Part shown: one piece after another, positions 1 to 7,981 of the stretch
How positions within the stretch are numbered: the first letter of the stretch is position 1
How the letters are laid out: the number at the start of each line of letters is the position of its first letter
NCBI GenBank assembly: GCA_903957465.1
Contig: CAJBPJ010000187.1
Span: 1 to 8,987 of the forward strand
DNA length: 8,987 nucleotides
From: an uncultured Opitutia bacterium
Lineage (GTDB): Bacteria; Verrucomicrobiota; Verrucomicrobiia; Opitutales; UBA953
Direction of reading: 5' to 3'
Made by a program: the position numbers and the translations under genes
The notes under the pieces: model-generated
What the model was told of the DNA's origin: nothing
Seen by the model: only the letters and a program-made list of their open reading frames with translations
Database searches by the model: none

Positions 1-438
1 CTGCTTGGGCGCACGTCGACGTAAGGCTGCCAAAACTTCGGCATCCACAGGCTTCACTAAGGTTAACAATCGTCGCAATACAGGCCTGACACCGGTGCGC
101 ACCGCCGAAGGTAAAACCGTCTCGAGTACGGAATTGAAACTACAGCCATAATACTCAGCCATCCACTCAGCGAGACGACAGACGTCGTCCGTTAACACGG
201 GTTGCTCATGCTCAAGCGATGTGATCGGACGTAAGCGTGTGCCTTCGGGCGGCTCCGCAGGAACTTTCCAGACAACACCCAACTTTACGCGACTTCCCAA
301 GGGAACGCGCACAAGGTGACCAACTTTAAGAACCTTCTGCAGAGCCTTGGGAATGGAATAGGCGTAAGGTCGTGAGCCCCCGTCAAAAGGGACGACTTCC
401 ACCGCTCCTGCGGCAATCTCTCCAAAGAGGTCAGGCAC
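1..438 (-). CDS. priA: Primosomal protein N' (PriA helicase), N-terminal part
   Basis: PriA is a 3'-to-5' superfamily 2 helicase that recognises stalled replication forks and reloads the replisome. Only the first 146 codons are here; the gene runs off the left edge. The translation starts MPDLFGEIAAGAVEVVPFDG and shows the PriA N-terminal 3'-DNA-binding domain. Its pattern is a YAYSIP strand, then VLKVGHLVRVPLGSR, GVVWKV, and finally LAEWMAEYYGCSFNSVLETV followed by LPSAVR. The helicase motifs and zinc-binding cysteines would lie outside the window. The start is GTG at 436-438. An in-frame TAG lies two codons upstream, so no longer start is possible. A GAAGG six bases before the GTG is the only good Shine-Dalgarno-like site in the window. 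The gene follows the membrane protein after 30 bases, so it is probably the tail of the same operon. Family assignment is from domain pattern; the missing part prevents checking the helicase core. Confidence 0.88.
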   Translation of the reverse strand, partial: MPDLFGEIAAGAVEVVPFDGGSRPYAYSIPKALQKVLKVGHLVRVPLGSRVKLGVVWKVPAEPPEGTRLRPITSLEHEQPVLTDDVCRLAEWMAEYYGCSFNSVLETVLPSAVRTGVRPVLRRLLTLVKPVDAEVLAALRRRAPKQ

Positions 439-468
439 GCCCTACCTTCGCCTCGTCTACGGAAGGAT
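439..468 (-). promoter_or_regulatory. priA ribosome binding site within a small inverted repeat
   Basis: Between the stop of the membrane gene and the priA GTG there are 30 bases. Read on the minus strand, CCTTC (466-462) is followed after 12 bases by GAAGG (449-445), the Shine-Dalgarno-like element of priA. The two arms are exact complements, so a 5-bp hairpin could cover the ribosome binding site. The repeat is short enough to arise by chance; a regulatory role is only a possibility. Confidence 0.3.
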
Positions 469-1179
469 TCAAGCCAAGGGCTTGTTCGGACGTGAATGTG
501 AGGCAATCCGAACACACATCAGCGCCCACATACAGCCAATGGCGTTAGCCACAGCCAACTGTAGGTCGGCAGGGAGGCTGTAAAAAATTGCTGTCCCAGG
601 AATCCATACCAGCCAGTTAGGCAGCAGGTTGGGGACGACAATGCGCCGGTACCATCCAGAGCCAAGCTGGGCACGAAATGCAGTAAAGTCCCAGCCGAGG
701 TCCTTCCAGAGATGCGAAAGTGCATTAAAAGGTGCCCCCACGAAAATCGTGAAGACACTCATATCACACGCAACCTTCGCTAAGACAATCGCAGGTGTTA
801 AGTCTGCACCAGGAGCGGGTCCAAAAAGAAAAGTTAAGAGCGCATAAAACTGGTCAACGACTAGCCCCATGAGCGCCCACCAAATCAAGCTGTGCAGAAG
901 ATCGCGCCATGGATAAACAGGGCGAAGTGATTTCACCACCATCCGCAGCGCCCAGGGGATGAGGCCTGCCGTCAATGACGTCGAGACCATCGCAAAAACT
1001 AAAGTGTTCTTACGTCGGACAGAGGCAATCACCTCCATGGCATCATGTACGGCCGCAACGTGGTAATACGCAAAGGCAACTACGGCGGCTAATCCCAAAA
1101 CCAATGAGGCAGGGATGGCGACTTCGCCGGCCGCGCGCCGACCCGCCGTCCAAGGTGAATCTTCGGAGAGTGTACTCAT
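469..1179 (-). CDS. Mpv17/PMP22-like integral membrane protein
   Basis: A 236-residue protein of unknown function with about six hydrophobic segments, near residues 20-42, 58-81, 94-120, 129-154, 185-204 and 207-226. There is no obvious cleavable signal peptide, so it should sit in the inner membrane. The C-terminal half resembles the eukaryotic Mpv17/PMP22 family as I recall it. A K-x3-D element at 135-139 (KVACD) matches the family's KxxLDQ. Then come NWLVWIP (188-194), FYSLP (199-203), LAV (208-210) and a late Trp (218), in nearly the family order and spacing. Mpv17 proteins are small membrane proteins of mitochondria and peroxisomes, possibly channels; a bacterial role is not established. 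The ATG overlaps the gatB stop (ATGA), which implies translational coupling, with no Shine-Dalgarno sequence before it. The family match is by eye, and it could instead be an unrelated lineage-specific membrane protein. Confidence 0.72.
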   Translation of the reverse strand: MSTLSEDSPWTAGRRAAGEVAIPASLVLGLAAVVAFAYYHVAAVHDAMEVIASVRRKNTLVFAMVSTSLTAGLIPWALRMVVKSLRPVYPWRDLLHSLIWWALMGLVVDQFYALLTFLFGPAPGADLTPAIVLAKVACDMSVFTIFVGAPFNALSHLWKDLGWDFTAFRAQLGSGWYRRIVVPNLLPNWLVWIPGTAIFYSLPADLQLAVANAIGCMWALMCVRIASHSRPNKPLA

Positions 1180-2675
1180 CTAAGAAGTTTACGTAGAATT
1201 TCGTCAATCATCGCAGGGTTAGCCTTACCACCGGTGCGCTTCATAATGGGACCTTTCAACGCATTAATAGCCTTCGCATTACCCGCACGGTATTCGGCTA
1301 TCGATTTGGCGACGGCAGGATCTTCAATGACGGCACGGACAACCGCTTCGAGTTCATCGCTATTACTGTTCTGACGAAGCCCCTTGGCATCAACAATCGC
1401 AGCCGGCTCAAGGCCAGTCTTGAACATTTCCGCAAAGACTTCTTTCGCTTGTTGCTTAGAAATACCCCCCTCATCTGTCAGACGAACCAAGGCGGCTAAT
1501 GCCTCTGGCTTTATCCGACACTCTTTTAAACTTAAAGCGGCAGAAACTTCGCCCGTCATCGGATCTTTTTCTGCCGATGCCGCTAACTCACGCAGCAAAT
1601 CATTGGCGACAAGGTTAGCGATGCCTACGGGGTTTGCAGGATATGCGGAGACCGCAGTTTCAAACCAGCGCGACAAAGCCAAATCGGCTACCAACACGGA
1701 AGCTGCGGTGTACGGCAGACTTAACGCATCTATGTAGCGACGCTGACGGTCAAAGGGGCGTTCTGGTAAGTCCTTACGGATGCGCTCCACGGTATCGCGC
1801 GAAATAGTTACGGAAGGAATATCGGGGTCTGGGAAGTAACGGTAGTCGTGGGCATCTTCTTTATCGCGCAAAACATACCCGCGGCCCGCCTCAGCATTCC
1901 AGCCACGTGTTTCCTGCACAATCGCCCTACCCGCTTCGAGTTCGCGCGTTTGTCGAGCTACTTCAAATTCAATGGCAGCACGTACGCCGGAGATAGAGTT
2001 TAGATTCTTGGTTTCCGAGCGGGTGCCAAGCGGCGCACCAGGACGACGCAGTGAAACATTGGCGTCGCAGCGTAATTGCCCTTTTTCCATATCACAATCA
2101 GCCACGCCAGCTTGCGTAATGATCGCAATCAAGGCTTTCAAAAAGGCTTCGGCTTCAACCGAGGAGCGCAAATCAGGCTCAGTGACAATCTCCAGCAAAG
2201 GTACACCCGCACGATTGTAATCAACAAGCGAGCCACCGGCTGCGTGACTGAGCTTGCCGACATCTTCTTCTAGGTGTGCATGGTGCACACGGATGGTGCG
2301 GTGCTCGCCCATAACATTACGCGAAGGCCCTGGCATCTCTACTTCGACCGTGCCACCCACAACGACAGGGTAATCTTTTTGGGTTAACTGATAGTTCTTC
2401 GGATTATCAGGGTAAAAATAGTTCTTACGATCCCAAGCGCACATCGCGGGAATCTCAGCGCCAATCGCGAGACCGAAACGTATGGACTGCTCAAGGGCCG
2501 CACGGTTGACGACTGGCAACGTCCCTGGAAGTCCGAGAACAACCGGGTCAACCTGGGCATTCGGTTCAGCCCCAAAGCCCCATGGTGCTGACGCAAAGAC
2601 CTTCGCGCGCGTGTGGAGCTGTACATGGACCTCAAGCCCGATGACCACTTCCCATCCCGATGCTTCGTTACTCAT
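1176..2675 (-). CDS. gatB: Aspartyl/glutamyl-tRNA(Asn/Gln) amidotransferase subunit B
   Basis: GatB is the tRNA-binding and kinase subunit of GatCAB. It phosphorylates the side chain of misacylated Glu-tRNA(Gln) or Asp-tRNA(Asn) and uses ammonia from GatA to form Gln-tRNA or Asn-tRNA. The 499-residue length is normal. The N-terminal cradle domain has IGLEVHVQL (12-20), DRKNYFYPD (82-90), HLEEDVGKL (134-142), DYNRAGVPLLEIVTEPD (152-168), MEKGQLRCDANVSLR (196-210), KNLNS (223-227) and DYRYFPDPD (277-285). The C-terminal helical and YqeY-like tail runs from about 350 to the end and closes with a typical INALKGPIMKRTGGKANP stretch. One mild deviation is PDNPKNYQLTQ, where many homologues read PKGYQISQ. 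The start ATG overlaps the gatA TGA by 4 bases, so the two are coupled. I see no frameshift or missing block. Confidence 0.97.
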   Translation of the reverse strand: MSNEASGWEVVIGLEVHVQLHTRAKVFASAPWGFGAEPNAQVDPVVLGLPGTLPVVNRAALEQSIRFGLAIGAEIPAMCAWDRKNYFYPDNPKNYQLTQKDYPVVVGGTVEVEMPGPSRNVMGEHRTIRVHHAHLEEDVGKLSHAAGGSLVDYNRAGVPLLEIVTEPDLRSSVEAEAFLKALIAIITQAGVADCDMEKGQLRCDANVSLRRPGAPLGTRSETKNLNSISGVRAAIEFEVARQTRELEAGRAIVQETRGWNAEAGRGYVLRDKEDAHDYRYFPDPDIPSVTISRDTVERIRKDLPERPFDRQRRYIDALSLPYTAASVLVADLALSRWFETAVSAYPANPVGIANLVANDLLRELAASAEKDPMTGEVSAALSLKECRIKPEALAALVRLTDEGGISKQQAKEVFAEMFKTGLEPAAIVDAKGLRQNSNSDELEAVVRAVIEDPAVAKSIAEYRAGNAKAINALKGPIMKRTGGKANPAMIDEILRKLLR

Positions 2676-4120
2676 GGCGCAATACGGTTAGCAAGGGCGT
2701 GACTGCCCTCAAATTGACGCGCTAAGGCAAAGAGAACTGACTCCGCTTGGGGCGCTCCGACCAAGTGAATACCCACCGGTAAATTATTGGCCATGCCCAC
2801 AGGGAAGGAAAGTGCAGGCAACCCCGCCAAATTTGCAGGGATGGTAAAGAGATCTTCTAAATACATCTTCAACGGGTCCGCAGCTTTTTCGCCGAGGCGA
2901 AATGCCGTGGATGGTACCGTCGGCGTAACCAGTGCATCAACTTGCTGAAGTGCTTTAAGGTATTCGTCGCGAATACGTGTACGTGCGAGTAAAGCTTTGC
3001 CGTAGTAGGCATCTGCATAGCCAGCACTGAGCACAAAAGTGCCTAAGAGAATACGACGTTTAACCTCGGCGCCAAAACCTTCGGAGCGTGAACGCTCCAT
3101 CATGTCGACAGGATTTAAGGCTCCCTGGGCCCGGTGACCATAGCGTACGCCGTCGTAGCGACCCAAATTCGATGAAGCTTCGGCCGTTGCGACGACATAG
3201 TAAGTCGGCACAGCTAAGCCAGCGGTTGGCAGGGCAACGTCAATCAACTCACAGCCTGCCGCACGGTAGAATTCAAGGGCCGCATCAAAGGCAGCGCGCA
3301 CACCTGCGTCGACACCTTCGAGCAAGGCGCGAGGAACACCGAGACGGGGCTTACGGTTTTGCGGAAGGTGCACCGGCTTACGTTCAGCCGCCGTAAAACA
3401 TGTCATGTCGCGAGCATCGGGCGCGGCGAGTGCCTGGAATAATAATTCGCAGTCATCCACGTTACGTGCGAACGGTCCGATTTGATCGAGCGAGGAAGCA
3501 AAAGCAACGAGGCCGTAGCGCGAAACCATACCGTAGGTCGGCTTGAGTCCAACTAAGCCACAATGCGATGCAGGCTGACGAATGGACCCACCCGTATCTG
3601 AACCCAGTGCCAGCGGGACGAGCCCAGAAGCCACTGAAGCGGCACTGCCACCAGAAGATCCACCAGGCGTGCGATCCTTATCCCATGGATTGCGGGCTGG
3701 ACCCGTTGCGGATGTCTCCGTGGAAGAGCCCATCGCAAACTCATCCATATTCAATCGACCATAGAGGATTGCACCGGCGGCCTTTAATTTTTCAGCGACA
3801 GTGCTGTCGTATGGAGAAATAAATCCTGCGAGCATCTTGCTTGAGCACGTTAATGGCTGCTCACGCACAGCGATATTATCTTTGATACCCACAGGAATAC
3901 CGTCCAACGGCCCTAAGGATTTTCCTTCAGCGCGACGTCGATCTGCGGCGTCCGCTTGGCGCAGGACATCGTCGGCATCTAAAGAATTAAAGGCACCTAA
4001 AACCGTGTGTGTCTTCGCGCGCGCTAATAACGATTCTACCAGTGCACGCGAGGTGACCGATCCCGTCGCTAGGCGTCGAGAGAGCTCGGTAGCAGACAAT
4101 GTATGTAAGGACTCAGACAT
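2672..4120 (-). CDS. gatA: Aspartyl/glutamyl-tRNA(Asn/Gln) amidotransferase subunit A
   Basis: GatA is the glutaminase subunit of GatCAB. It releases ammonia from glutamine (or asparagine) and passes it through a tunnel to GatB. The 482-residue protein belongs to the amidase signature family. The catalytic triad is visible: Lys80 in PVGIKDN, the cis-Ser at 155 in TPGGSSGGSA, and the nucleophile Ser179 in GSDTGGSIRQP. These are one position later than the Staphylococcus aureus triad (79, 154, 178). The conserved GLKPTYGMVSRYGLVAFASS follows, and later VDALVTPTVPSTAF and LAGLPALSFPVG. It starts two bases after the gatC stop and overlaps gatB by four, so the three subunits should be made from one message in equal amounts. 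No Shine-Dalgarno sequence is visible, which fits coupling to gatC translation. Confidence 0.98.
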   Translation of the reverse strand: MSESLHTLSATELSRRLATGSVTSRALVESLLARAKTHTVLGAFNSLDADDVLRQADAADRRRAEGKSLGPLDGIPVGIKDNIAVREQPLTCSSKMLAGFISPYDSTVAEKLKAAGAILYGRLNMDEFAMGSSTETSATGPARNPWDKDRTPGGSSGGSAASVASGLVPLALGSDTGGSIRQPASHCGLVGLKPTYGMVSRYGLVAFASSLDQIGPFARNVDDCELLFQALAAPDARDMTCFTAAERKPVHLPQNRKPRLGVPRALLEGVDAGVRAAFDAALEFYRAAGCELIDVALPTAGLAVPTYYVVATAEASSNLGRYDGVRYGHRAQGALNPVDMMERSRSEGFGAEVKRRILLGTFVLSAGYADAYYGKALLARTRIRDEYLKALQQVDALVTPTVPSTAFRLGEKAADPLKMYLEDLFTIPANLAGLPALSFPVGMANNLPVGIHLVGAPQAESVLFALARQFEGSHALANRIAP

Positions 4121-4122
4121 AC

Positions 4123-4416
4123 TTAGGCTTCGTCATCAACGACCCGAGGTACGGAAATCTGGCCATCACGGGAAGCAGGTGCGTTCCGCAGCACTGCTTC
4201 GGAGCCTAATGTTTCGCCGGGTATATCCTGACGTAAGGAAACGTCTGAAACGGTTATACGGAAAGGGGCAGAAGTCTTACTTAAGTCGGCTTCCGCAAGC
4301 TGACGGAAGTGTCCGAGCACTTGAGTCAATTGACCTTCGTAGAGAGCACGCTCCTCGGGCGTCAGTCGGAGACGGGCAAGACGCGCAATATGATCAATGT
4401 CGAGTCCGTCTGCCAT
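4123..4416 (-). CDS. gatC: Aspartyl/glutamyl-tRNA(Asn/Gln) amidotransferase subunit C
   Basis: GatC is the small subunit that wraps around GatA and holds it to GatB. The chosen ATG gives 97 residues, the usual size, starting MADGLDIDHIARLARLRLTP. This matches the family pattern (hydrophobic DIDHIARLARL helix, then TPEE). The C-terminus has LRQDIPGE, then VLRNAPASRDGQISVPRVVD, also typical. An in-frame TTG eight codons upstream (4438-4440) would overlap pheT by 19 bases and add a non-conserved extension, so it was not used. The ATG lies five bases after the pheT stop, tying the amidotransferase genes to the phenylalanyl-tRNA synthetase message. No Shine-Dalgarno sequence is visible. Confidence 0.94.
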   Translation of the reverse strand: MADGLDIDHIARLARLRLTPEERALYEGQLTQVLGHFRQLAEADLSKTSAPFRITVSDVSLRQDIPGETLGSEAVLRNAPASRDGQISVPRVVDDEA

Positions 4417-4421
4417 AGATC

Positions 4422-6854
4422 TTAGCGGCGCACCGTCCAACCCGCTTTCGCAGCGGCGGCAGCAACCTGTTCGAGAGCGGCGGTGACCTCCGTGTCAGTG
4501 AGAGTGCGCGTGCTATGACGTAGGGTAATTTCGAAAGCTAAACTGCGTGTATTCGGTGCAAGGCCTTCGCCGGAGAAAACATCGAAGCAAGTGACCGCTT
4601 CCACGGCAATGTCCTTGCCCACTGCTTTCGCAGCAGCTTGACGCAAGCGCTCAGCGACATCGCCAGCACCGGTCGACGTCGGAACAACCAAAGCAATGTC
4701 ACGTGTAACCGGCGGGAAAGAACTAAAGGCTTCGAAGCGAGCCGACTTACGTGCCGATGTAAAGGTCGCCCGGGGTAGCAGAATTTCACCCGCAATCACA
4801 GATCCACGAATGTCCAAGGTGCGCGTCCAACGTAAATCGAGTAAACCACAAGCCCCTTCAGCCGCGCGACCACGGTCAGCGAGTGTCGCTGCATGACCCT
4901 CTTGCCAGAGGCCGCCAGGGACGTCGGACCACGTGAGGCGCGTGTTCGCGATTCCAGCAGCCGTGGCTATGCCCGTGAGCAAACGTTTCGCGCTGAATAA
5001 ATCAAAAGGTTCGCGCGTCTTCCAACTACGACGCGGTGCTTCTGTTAAAACCACAAAACCAATCGAGAGGCACTCGCGCACTTGCCCGTCAGCCATCGGG
5101 CGGAAAACCGCACCCACTTCAAAGAGTTGGCGCGGTTCAGCATGAAGCGAAAGGTTTAACTGGAGTGCGCGGGCAAGGCCTGGAATCAATGATGCGCGTA
5201 AGTGGGTCTGATCAGCAGTCAGAGGGTTCTGCAAGGCGAGCTGCGCAGAACTTTTTTCATCCAGAACCCGAGTGACTTCAGCGGCATCGCATAACGAATA
5301 GTGATAACACTCTGAAAAGCCTGCACCAGCGAGACGCAGCGCTACTTCGTGCACGAAACTTGCTGCTGGTGACTCTTCTTCGCCAGGCAAGGGAGCCAGT
5401 GGACGGCCAACAGGGACTTGGGCGGTTCCGTGAATACGGATATATTCCTCCACTAAATCAATGGGGCGATCGACGTCCGACCGGAATGACGGCACGGTGA
5501 CCTCAAGGCCTGTATTTGTGGCGTGTACCGTAAATCCAATGCGGCGCAGAACAGCTGAGACGTGCTCCTCGGGCGCAGGCGTGCCAAGTTTAGCAGCCAC
5601 AAATCCATTGGGCAGCTTGATGGTGCGATCGGACCGGGGAGCTTTACCGACAACAACCGCTGGGCCGACCACACGCGCACCCGCATGCTCGATTAATAGA
5701 TCCGCCGCTAAGCGCGCAGCCAGGTCCACTCCAGCGGGATCGACGTCACGGGCAAAACGCTGCGAGGAGTCTGTCGCTAAAGTATACTGACGAGCGATAC
5801 GGCGAACTTCACCCGGAATAAACCATGCTGACTCTAAAATGACATCGGTAGTGGTAGTAGCTACGCCGCTTTCAACACCACCCATAACGCCGGCCAGCAC
5901 CAACGGACGTGCTTCGTCTGCAATGACGCAGGTGTTCGCATCCAAAGTTAGTACGCGGCCATCCAATAAAGTAAGGGTTTCGCCCGCTCGTGCTGAACGC
6001 ACTTCAATTCCGCCTTTAACCTTTGCCGCATCGAAAGCATGCAAGGGCTGACCTGTCTGCAACATTACCCAGTTGGTAATATCAACGACATTGTTCACTG
6101 CGCGCAGACCCGCGGCCTCAAGGTCACGTCGCATCCAATCCGGCGAAGGCCCTACTTTGACGTCACGCAAGGTACGCAGGGTGTAATACGGACAAGTTTT
6201 GGAAGTGCTCTTAACAAAACCAAAGGCGTCCTTAGAGCTCGGCTTATCGGTTGTGCCGCTCGGTGCCCGTGCCTCCAACGGTTTGAGTGGCCGACCCAGT
6301 GAAGCCGCAATCTCGCGAGCTACACCACGCAAGCCTAGGCAATCACCGCGGTTAGCCGTGACCGCAACTTCTAGGACAACATCCGGCGATGGGAAAAGTT
6401 TATGCAAAGGCGTTCCGAGTGCTGGCGCCCGTGCAGTCAAAATAAGCAATCCATCTTCGCCTGCAGGCAAACCGAGTTCGGCTGCAGAACAAAGCATACC
6501 ATGGGAATCTACATCGCGTAGCTTCGAAGATTTGATTTCAAAGTTTCCAGGGAGGATTGCTCCGGGTAGAGCAACTGGTACGCGGTCATTGGCTTTGAAA
6601 TTCTTGGCACCGCAAACGATTTGGCGAAGAACGCCATCGCCGGTGTCAACTTGGCAAACACTCAAGCGGTCGGCTTTAGGATGTTTCTCGAACGAACGAA
6701 TCTCACCAACGACAAGATGCTCGATAGGTTGCAGGCCGAAGGTGGTAACCGAATCGACCTCGAGGCCGAGCATCGGTAGCAATTCGGAAACCTGTGTCGG
6801 GGTAACCCCAGACAGATCGACGTGGCGCTCAAGTGATTGAAATGAAACGCGCAT
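4422..6854 (-). CDS. pheT: Phenylalanine--tRNA ligase beta subunit
   Basis: PheT is the large subunit of the alpha2-beta2 cytoplasmic phenylalanyl-tRNA synthetase; it binds tRNA and edits Tyr-tRNA(Phe). At 810 residues it has the full bacterial length and all domains. A tRNA-binding OB fold lies at about 40-153 (VVGEIRSFEKHPKADRL, HGMLCSAAELGL). The B3/B4 editing domain is at about 210-395 (TNWVMLQTGQPLHAFDAAKV, DSSQRFARDVDP). The B5 domain is at about 407-478 (VPSFRSDVDRPIDLVEEYIR). The catalytic-like core is at about 490-695 (NPLTADQTHLRASLIPGL, LFEVGAVF). The ferredoxin-like anticodon-binding domain is at about 708-810 (FPPVTRDIALVV, ending GWTVRR). The start is four bases after the pheS stop and has no Shine-Dalgarno sequence, so translation is probably coupled. 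No domain is missing. Confidence 0.98.
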   Translation of the reverse strand: MRVSFQSLERHVDLSGVTPTQVSELLPMLGLEVDSVTTFGLQPIEHLVVGEIRSFEKHPKADRLSVCQVDTGDGVLRQIVCGAKNFKANDRVPVALPGAILPGNFEIKSSKLRDVDSHGMLCSAAELGLPAGEDGLLILTARAPALGTPLHKLFPSPDVVLEVAVTANRGDCLGLRGVAREIAASLGRPLKPLEARAPSGTTDKPSSKDAFGFVKSTSKTCPYYTLRTLRDVKVGPSPDWMRRDLEAAGLRAVNNVVDITNWVMLQTGQPLHAFDAAKVKGGIEVRSARAGETLTLLDGRVLTLDANTCVIADEARPLVLAGVMGGVESGVATTTTDVILESAWFIPGEVRRIARQYTLATDSSQRFARDVDPAGVDLAARLAADLLIEHAGARVVGPAVVVGKAPRSDRTIKLPNGFVAAKLGTPAPEEHVSAVLRRIGFTVHATNTGLEVTVPSFRSDVDRPIDLVEEYIRIHGTAQVPVGRPLAPLPGEEESPAASFVHEVALRLAGAGFSECYHYSLCDAAEVTRVLDEKSSAQLALQNPLTADQTHLRASLIPGLARALQLNLSLHAEPRQLFEVGAVFRPMADGQVRECLSIGFVVLTEAPRRSWKTREPFDLFSAKRLLTGIATAAGIANTRLTWSDVPGGLWQEGHAATLADRGRAAEGACGLLDLRWTRTLDIRGSVIAGEILLPRATFTSARKSARFEAFSSFPPVTRDIALVVPTSTGAGDVAERLRQAAAKAVGKDIAVEAVTCFDVFSGEGLAPNTRSLAFEITLRHSTRTLTDTEVTAALEQVAAAAAKAGWTVRR

Positions 6855-6858
6855 GGTC

Positions 6859-7899
6859 TTAGGCGAACTGACGCAAGAAGCGCAGATCGTTAGCGTAAAA
6901 ATGGCGGATGTCGTCGATGCCGTGCACCAACATGGCTATGCGCTCAAGGCCAAGGCCGAAAGCGAGGCCTGACCACTCGGTCGCATCCAGGCCGCATGAC
7001 TCAAGGACCTTCGGATCAACAAGACCGCAACCCAGCACCTCAAGCCAGCGGTCAGAAAGGCGCCCGAGATTCGGCGAGCGAATGTCCATTTCGAAACTCG
7101 GTTCAGTGAAAGGGAAGAAAGACGGACGAAGTCGGGTTTCCGCCTCAGGGCCGAAAGTTTCTTTAACAAAGAAATCAAGCACTCCACGAAGATCGGCCAA
7201 AGTAACATGGCGATCAACCCAGAGACCTTCCACTTGATGGAAGTTCGCCGAGTGGGTGGCATCGACGGCATCGCGTCGGAAGCAACGCCCCGGAGCCACG
7301 ATACGTAAAGGCGGTTTACGCGAGAGCATCGTGCGCACCTGCACGCTCGAAGTATGGGTCCGCAGTAATAGATCTTCGTCACCTTTGCGCAGCGCATCGA
7401 TGGAGCGAAATGATTTGGGTAAATAGAAAGTGTCCTGCATATCGCGCGCAGGGTGATCTGCCGGCGTATTCAACGCATCGAAGCAATGCCACTCCGTCTC
7501 CACTTCAGGTCCTTCGGCGATGACGAAACCTAATTTACGAAATGTGGCGAGGATGCGCTCGCGCGTACGCGTCAATGGATGCAAAGATCCTGGCGCAACA
7601 TCTGGGCTCGCTAACGAGGGGTCGACTGTAGGCCCAAGTAGCGCAGCCAATTCTGCCTGCTCAACGCGTGCTGAGACTGTCGCGAGAATTTCATCGAGCT
7701 GGGCTTTGGTTGCGTTGACCATCTTTCCGGCAGCCGGACGCTCTTCTTTGGAAAGTGTAGCCATCCCGCGCATGATGAGGGTCAGCGAACCGTTGGGACC
7801 AACGAGACGAGCCTTGAGGGCTTCAAGTTCAGCACGGGTACGGATTTGCCCAGCGGCGTCGGCCGCCTCTTTGAGCGCGCTGTCGAGTTGCGACTGCAT
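6859..7899 (-). CDS. pheS: Phenylalanine--tRNA ligase alpha subunit
   Basis: PheS is the catalytic subunit of phenylalanyl-tRNA synthetase, which activates phenylalanine with ATP and loads it on tRNA(Phe). The protein has 346 residues, a normal length. An N-terminal coiled-coil arm for tRNA binding covers about 1-90. The class II catalytic core follows. Motif 1 is near 107-135 (HPLTRTRERILATF, GFVIAEGPEVETEW), then NTPADHPARDMQDTFYL (144-160). Motif 2 is near 180-226 (RTHTSSVQVR, VAPGRCFRRDAVDATHS, FHQVEGLWVD). Motif 3 is at 311-323 (GLAFGLGLERIAM). GCGLVDPKVL (290-299) is the usual substrate-pocket segment. The ATG is preceded by a leader with no G in the last 15 bases and no Shine-Dalgarno site. 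A terminator-like hairpin lies about 50 bases upstream. PheS and pheT form the standard pair. Confidence 0.98.
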   Translation of the reverse strand: MQSQLDSALKEAADAAGQIRTRAELEALKARLVGPNGSLTLIMRGMATLSKEERPAAGKMVNATKAQLDEILATVSARVEQAELAALLGPTVDPSLASPDVAPGSLHPLTRTRERILATFRKLGFVIAEGPEVETEWHCFDALNTPADHPARDMQDTFYLPKSFRSIDALRKGDEDLLLRTHTSSVQVRTMLSRKPPLRIVAPGRCFRRDAVDATHSANFHQVEGLWVDRHVTLADLRGVLDFFVKETFGPEAETRLRPSFFPFTEPSFEMDIRSPNLGRLSDRWLEVLGCGLVDPKVLESCGLDATEWSGLAFGLGLERIAMLVHGIDDIRHFYANDLRFLRQFA

Positions 7900-7948
7900 A
7901 GGTTAAAGGTGTGTCGGACGAGGCCCTCTTCGCAAGCGAAAGCACCCT

Positions 7949-7981
7949 AAAACAGCGAGACCCCGGTAACCGGGGCCTCGC
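7949..7981 (-). terminator. Rho-independent terminator or attenuator between rplT and pheS
   Basis: Read on the minus strand, arms GCGAGGCCCCGG and CCGGGGTCTCGC enclose a TTA loop (stem 7981-7970 and 7966-7955), followed at once by TGTTTT. The one non-Watson-Crick position is a G-U pair in minus-strand RNA but an A-C mismatch in plus-strand RNA. That orientation, together with the T-rich tail on that side, shows it acts on the minus strand. It starts 23 bases after the rplT stop and ends 49 bases before pheS. Because I find no convincing promoter in those 49 bases, pheST and the genes after it may depend on read-through. The hairpin sits where E. coli has the pheST attenuator, but I see no leader peptide rich in Phe codons and no T-box consensus. 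Confidence 0.8.

Noticed and set aside
3801..4418. Long plus-strand open frame of 205 codons opposite gatA and gatC
   Set aside because: It lies wholly antisense to two well-conserved genes, has an unordered composition rich in Arg and Ser, and shows no recognisable domain.
4417..4440. Longer GatC start at an in-frame TTG
   Set aside because: It would overlap pheT and add eight residues not seen in GatC; the ATG five bases after pheT gives the usual length.
6199..6840. Plus-strand open frame of 213 codons opposite the start of pheT
   Set aside because: It is antisense to the conserved N-terminal tRNA-binding domain of PheT and has low-complexity Ser/Arg/Pro-rich content typical of a shadow frame.
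7929..7940. Inverted repeat TTCGC-AA-GCGAA before pheS
   Set aside because: The loop is only two bases unless the stem is shortened to four pairs, and no T-run follows; it is too weak to call as a feature.
7900..7954. Phe-rich leader peptide or T-box riboswitch before pheS
   Set aside because: No run of Phe codons follows a start codon in the rplT-pheS spacer, and the T-box sequence that pairs with the tRNA acceptor end is not present.
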